From CAVQBJ01 sp963724405 (GTDB lineage Bacteria; Actinomycetota; Thermoleophilia; Solirubrobacterales; Solirubrobacteraceae): a stretch of 64,000 nt of DNA. This document shows, in pieces, positions 8,267-15,854 of this stretch; position 1 is the stretch's first letter, and every line of letters begins with the position of its first letter. A program made the translations under genes and the position numbers. The notes under the pieces are model-generated. The model saw only the letters and a list, made by a program, of their open reading frames with translations, had not been told where the DNA came from and did not search any database. Location of the stretch: positions 868,001 to 932,000 of the forward strand of contig CAVRUQ010000012.1 of NCBI GenBank assembly GCA_963724405.1, in the 5' to 3' direction.

Positions 8267-8485
8267 GTGGCCAAAGAAGACAAGGTCGAGTTCGAGGGAG
8301 AGGTGATCGAGGCGCTGCCGAACGCGATGTTCCGCGTGAAGCTCGACAACGACCACGTCGTGCTCGGACACGTGGCCGGCAAGATGCGGCGCTTTCGCAT
8401 CCGCATCCTCCCCGGCGATCGCGTCCGCTGCGAGCTGTCGCCCTACGACCTCGATCGCGCACGCATCGTCTACCGGCATCGCTGA
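8267..8485 (+). CDS. infA: Translation initiation factor IF-1
   Basis: A 72-residue OB-fold protein, the standard IF-1 length. It has the canonical motifs MAKEDKVEFEGEVIEALPNA (written with the GTG start as Met), GHVAGKMRR and RILPGDRV, and ends DRARIVYRHR. IF-1 binds the ribosomal A site during initiation. Start GTG at 8267. Here infA stands apart from the ribosomal protein operon where it usually sits and is followed after the stop by the thiL frame, so the two are probably co-transcribed. It is divergent from the mannosyltransferase, with a 264-bp gap (8003-8266) that holds no recognisable gene. Confidence 0.97.
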   Translation: MAKEDKVEFEGEVIEALPNAMFRVKLDNDHVVLGHVAGKMRRFRIRILPGDRVRCELSPYDLDRARIVYRHR

Positions 8486-8537
8486 GCACGCGCTGATCGC
8501 CGCCCTCGCCGACGCGCTCACCCCGCGGGGCGCGCGT

Positions 8538-9452
8538 GTGTTGCGGGGCGTGGGGGACGACGCCGCGGTCGTGCGCGCCCGCCCGATCGCCGTCACCTCG
8601 GTCGACGCGATGATCGACGGCGTGCACCTCGGGTTCGGCGCCGGCTGGATCGACGCCGAGGAGGTCGGGGCGCGGGCGCTCGCGGGCGCGTTGTCGGACC
8701 TCGCCGCGATGGGCGCCGAGCCGGGCGAGGCCTATCTGACGCTCGGGGTCCCGGCGGGGTTCTCGCTCGAGCACGGTCTTGCGCTCGTGCGCGGAGCCGA
8801 GGCGCTGGCCGCGCGCACGGACACGACGATCGCAGGCGGTGACGTGACCGCCGCTCCCGCGCTCACGGTGGCCGTGACGGTCGTCGGCTGGGCCGACCGC
8901 GAGGATGAGCTCGTCGCGCGCAGCGGGGCCGTGCCGGGCGATCTCGTCGGCGTCACCGGGACGCTCGGCGGCGCCGCGGCCGGGCTCGCGGTCGCCGAGG
9001 GTCGCGCGAGCGCTCCCGCCGGCGACGCCGCGGCCGAGCTGCGCCGGCGCCTCGTGCGTCCCGAGCCGCGCCTGGGCGAGGGGCGTGCGCTCGCGCGCGC
9101 CGGGGCGAGCGCGATGATCGACCTCTCGGACGGGCTCGCCACCGACGCCGCGCACCTCGCCCGCTCGAGCGGCGTGCAGATCACGATCGAGCTCGAGCGC
9201 CTGCCGCTCGCCCCGGGGGTCGCCGAGGTCGCGTGCGAGCTCGGGGCGGACGCGCTGGAGCTGGCGGCCACCGGCGGCGAGGACTACGAGCTGTGCGTCT
9301 GTGTGGCGCCCGCCGCGCGCGCCGCGGCCGAGCTCGCGGCCGGGTCGACGGGCATCACCTGGGTCGGGACGGTGCAGGCCGGAGACGGCGGGCTCGTCCT
9401 GCGGGCCGACGGTGAGCCCCGTGCGCTGAGCGGGTACGAGCACCGCTGGTAG
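8538..9452 (+). CDS. thiL: Thiamine-monophosphate kinase
   Basis: ThiL phosphorylates thiamine monophosphate to the diphosphate cofactor. The AIR-synthase-like fold is evident from GVGDDAAVV near the start, TSVDAMIDGVHL, AGGDVTAA, VTGTLGGAAAGL, MIDLSDGLATDAAHLA and ATGGEDYELC. The annotated GTG at 8538 gives 304 residues. The frame is open upstream and encodes EHALIAALADALTPRG, which looks like the missing first ThiL helix, yet contains no ATG, GTG or TTG. A CTG at 8493, 7 nt after the infA stop, could be the true start. Its position behind infA suggests coupling. Confidence 0.92.
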   Translation: MLRGVGDDAAVVRARPIAVTSVDAMIDGVHLGFGAGWIDAEEVGARALAGALSDLAAMGAEPGEAYLTLGVPAGFSLEHGLALVRGAEALAARTDTTIAGGDVTAAPALTVAVTVVGWADREDELVARSGAVPGDLVGVTGTLGGAAAGLAVAEGRASAPAGDAAAELRRRLVRPEPRLGEGRALARAGASAMIDLSDGLATDAAHLARSSGVQITIELERLPLAPGVAEVACELGADALELAATGGEDYELCVCVAPAARAAAELAAGSTGITWVGTVQAGDGGLVLRADGEPRALSGYEHRW

Positions 9453-9487
9453 GAGGCGCGGCGCGGCAGAGGAGCGACCCGCGAGAC

Positions 9488-9521
9488 CGCACTTATCGTC
9501 CATATAGAGACATTAAGTGCG
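9488..9521. terminator. AT-rich inverted repeat between convergent thiL and sortase genes
   Basis: CGCACTTA at 9488-9495 and TAAGTGCG at 9514-9521 are exact complements around an 18-nt AT-rich spacer. It lies 36 bp past the thiL stop and before the 3' end of the convergent sortase gene. A bidirectional terminator is likely, though the long loop also allows a protein site. Confidence 0.4.
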
Positions 9522-9620
9522 ATTTCGCGATGCGCGACGGCGACGCGCCTCGCCCCGACGCGCGACGGCCACGCGCCTCGCTCCACGCTCCACCCGCCGT
9601 AGCGCGCCGCCATGCGGCAG

Positions 9621-10406
9621 CTACGCCCTGCGCGCGAGCCCCAACGGGTCGATCCGGACGAGCCGGGCGAACACGATCCAGCGCTCCGCCGCGCTGTAGA
9701 GCGGCGTGCACGCGGAGAGCACGAGACGGCTGTAGCCGACCGGATCGATCACGGCGATGTCGGTCGGCTTGACCACCCGATGGCCGATGACCGAATAGAT
9801 GAAGCGCCCGTAGGGCATGTCGACGGTCACCGTGTCGCCGCGGGCGAGCTTGTCGATGTGCCGGAACGGCGCGAGGAAGGTCGTGCGATGCCCGGCAATG
9901 GCGGTCGTGCCGGCCGCCCCCGGGAAGCTCGTCTGCGGATAGACGCCCGGCCCCTCGCGCAGATCGCTCGTGCTCGTGCCCCTGATGAGCACGAAGTCGG
10001 CGCCGATCCGCGGGATGCGGATTCGCCCGATCGGCCCGCCGTCGGGCGCCGTGCGCTCGAGCGACCGAGCCAGGAAGGCGATCCGCGAGCCCGTCGTGTG
10101 GAGGTGGGCCAGGGCGGTCAGCTCCAGCTGCGAGGGCGCCTCGTTCTCGAGCGACGCGAGCTGCGAGCTCAGCTGCGACTGGCGGATCGAGGTGTAGAGG
10201 GCCGACAGCGGCTCCTGCCAGACGAGCGTGAGGCCGGCGTCGGCGAGCAACAGGGCGCCGGTGAGCAGGATCACCGTGGCCAGGTCTCGCCACAGTCCCC
10301 GTCCGGTCGCTCCGCCGCGCCAGCCCCTCCGGCGCGCGGCGGCGCGCGTGGGCGCCTGCGCTGCGGGATGGCGGTGACGGCGGTGTGCGGAGAGCTCGAC
10401 TGACAT
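9621..10406 (-). CDS. Class E-like sortase
   Basis: A 261-residue membrane-anchored transpeptidase. The N-terminus is basic, followed by one transmembrane helix at about residues 41-63. The sortase core carries His173 (AIAGHRTTFLAPF), Cys233 (LVLSACTPLY) and Arg242 (AAERWIVFARL), the catalytic triad order. The SACTP variant of the TLxTC motif is typical of actinobacterial class E enzymes, whose usual substrate signal is LAXTG. No such sorting signal is obvious in the window. ATG 10406 lies 5 bp after the stop of the upstream membrane protein, so the two genes form an operon. Confidence 0.88.
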   Translation of the reverse strand: MSVELSAHRRHRHPAAQAPTRAAARRRGWRGGATGRGLWRDLATVILLTGALLLADAGLTLVWQEPLSALYTSIRQSQLSSQLASLENEAPSQLELTALAHLHTTGSRIAFLARSLERTAPDGGPIGRIRIPRIGADFVLIRGTSTSDLREGPGVYPQTSFPGAAGTTAIAGHRTTFLAPFRHIDKLARGDTVTVDMPYGRFIYSVIGHRVVKPTDIAVIDPVGYSRLVLSACTPLYSAAERWIVFARLVRIDPLGLARRA

Positions 10407-10411
10407 GACGC

Positions 10412-12238
10412 TCAGCGCCGCAGGGCGGACTCGGTGCCGCCGAGCGAGCCCGGCCCAGCGTAGCTGAGCGGTCCGCGGACCGTGACCGCCTGCTCGTCGT
10501 CCGCGCGCGCCCCCGCGCGCAGGGCGATCAGCCCCGCCGCCACGAGGCAGCCGAGGCAGACGCTCCACAGCGCGCTCGACACCAGCCCGATGTGCCCTCC
10601 GGCGACGAGCAGCAGCGCCGTCCAGGCCGCCTCGGGCGGCGACAGCCCGAGCTGGTGCGCGTACAACCCGATCACCGCGAGCACGGGCACCAGACCGGCG
10701 AGCAGCAGTGCCGCGCTCACCAACCGGCGCACACGCAGCTCGGGCGAGGCGATCACGAGCCACAGATGGGCGGCCGGCACGAGCAGCAGCGCCGTGAACG
10801 GGTCGAGCACCCACACGACGACCGCCGTGAGGTCGAACACGAGCATGAGCGCGACGCCGGCCGCCCCCGAGCCGGTGAGATCGACTCCGCTCCCCTCGGG
10901 CTCCTCGGGTCCGGGCAGGGTGCCGATCGTGCGCAGGAGCGCCGCGCGGGCGAGCCAGGCGAGCGCGAAGGCGAGCACGAGCAGCGCGATCGCGCCCGCC
11001 CCGCCGCCGCCGACGGCCACGAGGGACCCGAGCACGGGTGTCGCCGGGGCGGCGCGCACGAGGCCGGCCTGCCCGAGTGCGACGGCGAGCAGCGCGCAGA
11101 AGAAGAAGGGCAGCGCGCAGGTCAGCACCCACGCCAGCGCGTGCGCGACCGGCGCCCGCCGGCGCCGGGCGCGGGCGAGGGCGTCGACGGTGACGAGCAG
11201 GGAGGGCAGCAGCAGCGCTGCGACGAGCAGGCGCACGGCCCAGGCCGGGAGCGTCTTCGTCTTCAGCTGGATCGCCGCCACCGGCGCACCGACATCGGCG
11301 GAATCGGCGTCGAGCGCGTTGATCGCCTGCAACACCGCGCGTCCGAAGTTCTGCAGCCGCTGCACGCTGACGCCCTCACCGCTCGACGGACCGCGTTCAC
11401 CGCTCGCCTGCACGAGCACCGCCGGCAGCCCGGCGGCGTTGAGCGGGCCCTGCTCCCCGATCGCGAACGGCAGCGCGAGATGGGCGAACTGGCTGACGAT
11501 GCTCGCCTCCCCGGGATCCGTCCCGAGCTGACTGGTCAGCGAGGCCTGGACGGTGCGCACGAGCAGGTCGGGCGCGCTGCCCACGCCGTCGGACCACGGG
11601 ACGACGAGCGGCGTGTGGACCGTCCGCCCCGCGAGGTCGCCGAGCACGATGACCGCGTCGATCGGACCGCCGGCGCGCGCGGCGAAGTCGATCGCGCCGC
11701 CGTCGCCGCCGCTTCCCCCGCTCGTCGACACGAGCGTGATCGTGCGATTCGTGAGGCGTCCGGCGAGCAGCTGCGCGAGCTCGAGCAGGGCAGCGGTGCC
11801 CGACAGCTGGGCCCGCGATCCCGGCGCCGCGGCGTCGCGATGGGCAAGCAGCACGATCTGGCCGCTCAGGCTCTCGGGGCGCGTCGCGATCACCGTCTGC
11901 ACCGTCCGCGGCCCGTCGATCGTCTGCGTGCGCACGCTGTGCGTCTGCACGGTGAACGGCGCCGCGGTGGCCGCCGTGCCGCCGGAGATCGTCGACGCCT
12001 GGGCGAGCTGCTGGGCGACGGAGGCGGCGAGCGCGTCATCGCCGGTGGAGCCCGGGCGCCGGTTCGGAAACGACCGGGCCATGGACGACAGCAGGGCGTA
12101 CGCCTGCGAGCCGTCGAACAGGTTCGGCGGCAGCGTCGAGGTCAGCCCGGCCGGCCGGTCGGTGAGCGAGAAGGCGACGACGATGATCGCCGGCAGCAGC
12201 GGCAGGAAGGCTGCTCGATAGAGGCGGCGTTCGAACAT
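10412..12238 (-). CDS. Membrane protein with degenerate M28 peptidase-like domain
   Basis: A 608-residue protein. After an N-terminal helix comes an exported domain of about 260 residues with the layout of M28 zinc aminopeptidases: a strand IVLLAHRDAA, then LSGTAALLELAQLLAG, then ITLVSTSGGSGGDGG. The usual second metal site (D-N-x-S-G) is reduced to QLSG, and the catalytic glutamate pair is absent, so hydrolysis is doubtful. The C-terminal ~280 residues contain about seven transmembrane helices. It is transcribed with the sortase, so a role in surface protein handling is plausible but inferred. A TAGGCT -10-like box lies 12 nt before the ATG. Confidence 0.75.
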   Translation of the reverse strand: MFERRLYRAAFLPLLPAIIVVAFSLTDRPAGLTSTLPPNLFDGSQAYALLSSMARSFPNRRPGSTGDDALAASVAQQLAQASTISGGTAATAAPFTVQTHSVRTQTIDGPRTVQTVIATRPESLSGQIVLLAHRDAAAPGSRAQLSGTAALLELAQLLAGRLTNRTITLVSTSGGSGGDGGAIDFAARAGGPIDAVIVLGDLAGRTVHTPLVVPWSDGVGSAPDLLVRTVQASLTSQLGTDPGEASIVSQFAHLALPFAIGEQGPLNAAGLPAVLVQASGERGPSSGEGVSVQRLQNFGRAVLQAINALDADSADVGAPVAAIQLKTKTLPAWAVRLLVAALLLPSLLVTVDALARARRRRAPVAHALAWVLTCALPFFFCALLAVALGQAGLVRAAPATPVLGSLVAVGGGGAGAIALLVLAFALAWLARAALLRTIGTLPGPEEPEGSGVDLTGSGAAGVALMLVFDLTAVVVWVLDPFTALLLVPAAHLWLVIASPELRVRRLVSAALLLAGLVPVLAVIGLYAHQLGLSPPEAAWTALLLVAGGHIGLVSSALWSVCLGCLVAAGLIALRAGARADDEQAVTVRGPLSYAGPGSLGGTESALRR

Positions 12239-12308
12239 GGCGGGCCATTGAGCCTAGGGGGTCCCGCGCGCGGGATGGGCCCCAACGACGCGATTTGATC
12301 TGGCAAGC

Positions 12309-13043
12309 TTGCGTGTGTTGTCCGCGCTGACCGACCACCGCTCCCGGATCCTGCTCGTCGACGACGAGCAGGCGATCCTGACGCTGCTGTCCTACCCGCT
12401 GCGCAAGGACGGCTACGACGTCGTGGAGGCCGCCGACGGGCCGGAGGCGCTCCTGCGCTTCGACGAGAGCGACTTCGATCTGGTGGTGCTCGACGTGATG
12501 ATGCCCAAGCTCGACGGGCTCGAGGTGTGCCGCCGGCTGCGGGCCCGGGGAAGCTCGGTGCCGATCATCATGCTCACGGCCAAGTCGGAGGAGATCGACA
12601 AGGTCCTCGGCCTCGAGCTCGGCGCCGACGACTACATCACCAAGCCGTTCTCGATGCGCGAGTTCCGCAGCCGGGTCAAGGCGTCGCTCCGTCGCGCGGG
12701 CATGAACCGCAGCGAGGAACCGCCGGCCGAGAGCGAGCTGCTCGAGGCGGGCGAGCTGCGGATCGACTTCGCCAAGCGGTCGGTGCGCCTGCGCGGCGAG
12801 TACGTGCAGACGACCTTCGTCGAGTTCGAGATCCTCGGCGCCCTGGCCACGAGCCCGGGGCGCGTGTTCACGCGCGACATGCTGCTCTCGCGGATCTGGG
12901 GCGACTCGGCCTACCGCGACCCGCGCACGATCGACGTCCACATCCGCCACCTACGCGAGAAGCTCGAACGCGATCCGAAGGAGCCCGAGTACCTGTTCAC
13001 CGTACGCGGCGTCGGGTACCGCTTCCGCGACAGCGAGCCCTGA
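12309..13043 (+). CDS. OmpR/PhoB-family response regulator
   Basis: A 244-residue two-domain transcription factor. The receiver domain has the acidic pair VDDE (residues 17-20), phospho-acceptor Asp62 (LVVLDVMMPK), the switch residue in MLTAKS and Lys in YITKPFS. A winged-helix DNA-binding domain follows, with RVFTRDMLLSRIWG and TIDVHIRHLREKLE. The annotated start is TTG 12309, but GTG 12315 or TTG 12318 would give an equally sensible N-terminus (the domain begins at RSRILLVDDE). A histidine kinase gene follows 73 bp downstream in the same direction and is the likely partner. Confidence 0.93.
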   Translation: MRVLSALTDHRSRILLVDDEQAILTLLSYPLRKDGYDVVEAADGPEALLRFDESDFDLVVLDVMMPKLDGLEVCRRLRARGSSVPIIMLTAKSEEIDKVLGLELGADDYITKPFSMREFRSRVKASLRRAGMNRSEEPPAESELLEAGELRIDFAKRSVRLRGEYVQTTFVEFEILGALATSPGRVFTRDMLLSRIWGDSAYRDPRTIDVHIRHLREKLERDPKEPEYLFTVRGVGYRFRDSEP

Positions 13044-13116
13044 CGCACGGCGCTCGCCGCCCGGCCGCCGCTGCCGCGGCGACGCGCCGGAGGCGTTTGC
13101 GTCACGTTTGACGGCG

Positions 13117-14553
13117 ATGTCCCGCTCGATCCGCAATCGACTCGCGCTGCTGTTCTTCGCGATCACGCTCGCCGCCGTGACCGTCATCTACGCGTACGTG
13201 ACGCCGTCGCTGTCGTCGAGTCTGCGCGCCGAGAAGCTGGGCGCGCTGCAGAGCGCGGCCGCGGCGGACTCCGACGCGATCGCCGCGACGGTCGGCTCGA
13301 GCATCGGCCGGGTCGGCGTGGCCGCCGCCGTCAGTCATGCCGCGGCGCTGAGCGGCGCCCGCGTGACGCTGCTCGGCGTGACGCACGCGGCGGTCGACGG
13401 GCGCTCATCGACCGAGACCTACCCGATCGCGGACTCGAGCGCCGAGTCGCCGGCTCGCACCGATCTGCGCCTGCGGGTGGCCGAGGACGCCGCCAACGAG
13501 GGCCGCACGCTCAGTGCGACCGAGTCGGGCGGCGGCGGGCTCGTGGGCGAGGTCGCGCGGCCGCTCTTCTTCGAGGGCCGGGTGGCGCGCGTGGCCGTGT
13601 ACTCCGAACCGCTCACCGACGTCGCCCGCAGCGTGTCGCTCATCCGGGGCAAGATCCTCCTGTCCGGCGCGGTCGCCCTGTTGCTCGCGCTCGTCGCCGG
13701 GGCGCTCGTCGCGCGGGCGCTCAGCCAGCGCGTCAAGCGCCTGGAGCGCGCCGCCTGGCAGGTCGCCGGCGGCGACTTCTCGGCCCGCTTCGAGGTCGAC
13801 TCGCAGGACGAGCTCGGGCAGCTCGCACGGGCGCTCGGGGCGATGCAGCACCAGCTCGCCGAGCTCGACAGCGCGCGCGAGCGCTTCATCGCGGTCGCCT
13901 CGCACGAGCTGCGCACGCCGATCTTCTCGCTCGGCGGGTTCCTCGAGCTGATCGAGGACGAGGACCTCGACGAGGAGACGCGGCGGCAGTTCCTGGCCCA
14001 GCTGCGCATGCAGGTCGACCGGCTCGGGAAGCTCACGACCGCGCTGCTCGATCTCTCGCGGCTGGAGGCGGGCGGCCTGGAGCTGCATCGCGAGCCGGTC
14101 GATCTCGCCGAGGTGGCGCGCGCCGTCACGGGCGAGTTCGTGCCCGCCCTGGCCACGCACAACTCGCACCTGACGCTGCGACTCACCCACGAGCCGCTGC
14201 CCGTGATCTGCGATCCCGAGCGGGTCGCCCAGGTGATGCGGATCCTGATCGACAACGCGATCACGCACACGCCGCCCGGCACCGACATGGTCGTCACGGC
14301 CACCCGCATCGGCCCGTACCCCGCGGGCCCCGACGGGGCCGGCGGCGCGCGGATCACCGTCCGCGACCACGGTCCCGGCGTGCCGCGCGAGGCGATGCCA
14401 CGCCTGTTCGAGCCGTTCTTCACCTCCGACGGCGTTCAGGGCTCGGGGCTCGGACTGGCGATCGCGCACGAGCTGGCCGAGCGGATGCGCGGACGCCTGT
14501 TCGCCGAGTCCGTCCCCGGCCGCACCGTGTTCACGCTCGAGCTCACCGGCTGA
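13117..14553 (+). CDS. Sensor histidine kinase (HAMP-containing)
   Basis: A 478-residue membrane sensor. Transmembrane helices lie at about residues 9-29 and 179-199 and enclose an exterior sensing domain. A HAMP linker follows (to ~252), then the dimerisation/phospho-acceptor segment with His263 (ASHELRTPIFSLGGFLE). The ATPase domain has an N box ILIDNAITHTPPG, G1 VRDHGPGVP, an F box LFEPFF and G2 GSGLGLAIA. It should phosphorylate the response regulator encoded just upstream. ATG 13117 is preferred over the in-frame TTG at 13108. The signal sensed is unknown. The pair is divergent from the sortase operon. Confidence 0.92.
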   Translation: MSRSIRNRLALLFFAITLAAVTVIYAYVTPSLSSSLRAEKLGALQSAAAADSDAIAATVGSSIGRVGVAAAVSHAAALSGARVTLLGVTHAAVDGRSSTETYPIADSSAESPARTDLRLRVAEDAANEGRTLSATESGGGGLVGEVARPLFFEGRVARVAVYSEPLTDVARSVSLIRGKILLSGAVALLLALVAGALVARALSQRVKRLERAAWQVAGGDFSARFEVDSQDELGQLARALGAMQHQLAELDSARERFIAVASHELRTPIFSLGGFLELIEDEDLDEETRRQFLAQLRMQVDRLGKLTTALLDLSRLEAGGLELHREPVDLAEVARAVTGEFVPALATHNSHLTLRLTHEPLPVICDPERVAQVMRILIDNAITHTPPGTDMVVTATRIGPYPAGPDGAGGARITVRDHGPGVPREAMPRLFEPFFTSDGVQGSGLGLAIAHELAERMRGRLFAESVPGRTVFTLELTG

Positions 14554-14601
14554 GCGCCCCTCGAGGGTCCCAGCCCCGCTGGACACGGGGGTTGCGTGAG
14601 G

Positions 14602-14607
14602 TATCGT
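14602..14607 (+). promoter_or_regulatory. -10 box of treT (leaderless start)
   Basis: TATCGT lies 8 nt before GTG 14616, which predicts transcription starting at the start codon. This supports 14616 over the upstream in-frame TTG at 14592. Confidence 0.5.
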
Positions 14608-14615
14608 CCCGCCGC

Positions 14616-15854
14616 GTGCTACAGCCCGTCGCCGTCGGTCACAAGCCCCTCTCGGATTACACGCACATCTGCGGGCGCGACCTGATCGAGGAGGTGCGCA
14701 CGCTGGCCGAGCCGCTGAAGGGCCAGCGCGTCGTGCACGTGTCGGCGACGGCCTTCGGCGGCGGGGTCTCGGAGATCCTGTATACCCTCGTGCCACTCAT
14801 GCGCGACGTCGGCCTCGACTGCGAGTGGCAGGTCATCTACGGTCGCGAGGAGTTCTTCAACGCCACCAAGCTGATGCACAACGCGCTCCAGGGGGCGCCC
14901 CACGACCTGAGCGAGGACGAGTGGGCGATCTGGCTGCAGTACAACGAGATGAACGCCCGCGAGCTGTCCGAGGGCTGGGACGTATGCGTCGTGCACGACC
15001 CGCAGCCGGCGGCGCTGTACCACCTCGTGCCCGAGAAGGCCCGCGGCTGGATCTGGCGCTGCCACATCGACGTGTCCACGCCCAACCCGGACACGATCGC
15101 CCGGCTGCTGCCCTACATCTCCGATTACCCGGAGTCGATGTTCCACGTGGCCGGATATGTTCCGAGTGGCATGCAGGGCAAGGTCAACATCGTGCCCCCG
15201 GCGATCGATCCGCTGGCGCCGAAGAACATGGCGCTCTCGCCCGAGGACGCCGCCTACGTGTGCGACCAATTCGGCATCGACATCGACCGCCCGCTCATCT
15301 GCCAGGTGTCGCGCTTCGACCCGTGGAAGGACCCCCTCGGCGTGATCGACGCCTACCGCATCGTCAAGGCCGAGATGCCGGCGGTGCAGCTCGCCCTCGT
15401 CGGGTCGATGGCGAGCGACGACCCCGAGGGGTGGGACTTCTTCAACGCGACGATCGCGCACGCCGACGGTGACCCCGACGTGCACATCCTCAACAACTTC
15501 AACAACGTCGGCTCGATCGAGGTCAACGCCTTCCAGTCCCATGCCGACGTGCTCGTGCAGAAGTCCACGCGCGAGGGCTTCGGCCTGACCGTCTCCGAGG
15601 CGCTCTGGAAGGCCCATCCGTTCATCGGCGGCAACGTCGGGGGCATCCCGTTGCAGGTGCAGGACGGCGTCACCGGGTTCCTGGTCGACAGCGTCGAGGA
15701 GTGCGCCGCCCGGGCGCTGGAGATCCTGCGCGACCCTGCGCTGGGCAAGGCGCTTGGACTGCGGGGCAAGGAGTTCGTGCGCTCGCACTTCCTCACCCCG
15801 CGCTACCTGCGCGACTATCTGCGGATCATCACGGAGCTGTCGACCGCCTCATGA
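14616..15854 (+). CDS. treT: Trehalose synthase TreT-like glycosyltransferase (GT4)
   Basis: A 412-residue GT-B enzyme of family GT4. The N-terminal Rossmann domain shows the TreT-type loop VSATAFGGGVSEILYTLVPL. The C-terminal domain has VSRFDPWKDPLGVIDAYRIV, LVGSMASDDPEGW and the donor-binding E-x7-E in STREGFGLTVSEALWKA. TreT joins NDP-glucose and glucose to make trehalose in one reversible step. Its stop overlaps the ATG of the next gene (ATGA), an otsA-like gene, so both serve disaccharide osmolyte synthesis. The similarity to TreT rather than to other GT4 enzymes is judged by eye from the N-terminal loop and context. Confidence 0.82.
   Translation: MLQPVAVGHKPLSDYTHICGRDLIEEVRTLAEPLKGQRVVHVSATAFGGGVSEILYTLVPLMRDVGLDCEWQVIYGREEFFNATKLMHNALQGAPHDLSEDEWAIWLQYNEMNARELSEGWDVCVVHDPQPAALYHLVPEKARGWIWRCHIDVSTPNPDTIARLLPYISDYPESMFHVAGYVPSGMQGKVNIVPPAIDPLAPKNMALSPEDAAYVCDQFGIDIDRPLICQVSRFDPWKDPLGVIDAYRIVKAEMPAVQLALVGSMASDDPEGWDFFNATIAHADGDPDVHILNNFNNVGSIEVNAFQSHADVLVQKSTREGFGLTVSEALWKAHPFIGGNVGGIPLQVQDGVTGFLVDSVEECAARALEILRDPALGKALGLRGKEFVRSHFLTPRYLRDYLRIITELSTAS

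Noticed and set aside
6518..8485. A long plus-strand frame opposite the mannosyltransferase that ends in infA
   Set aside because: Only its last 72 codons (infA) have protein-like sequence; the rest is charged, low-complexity shadow.
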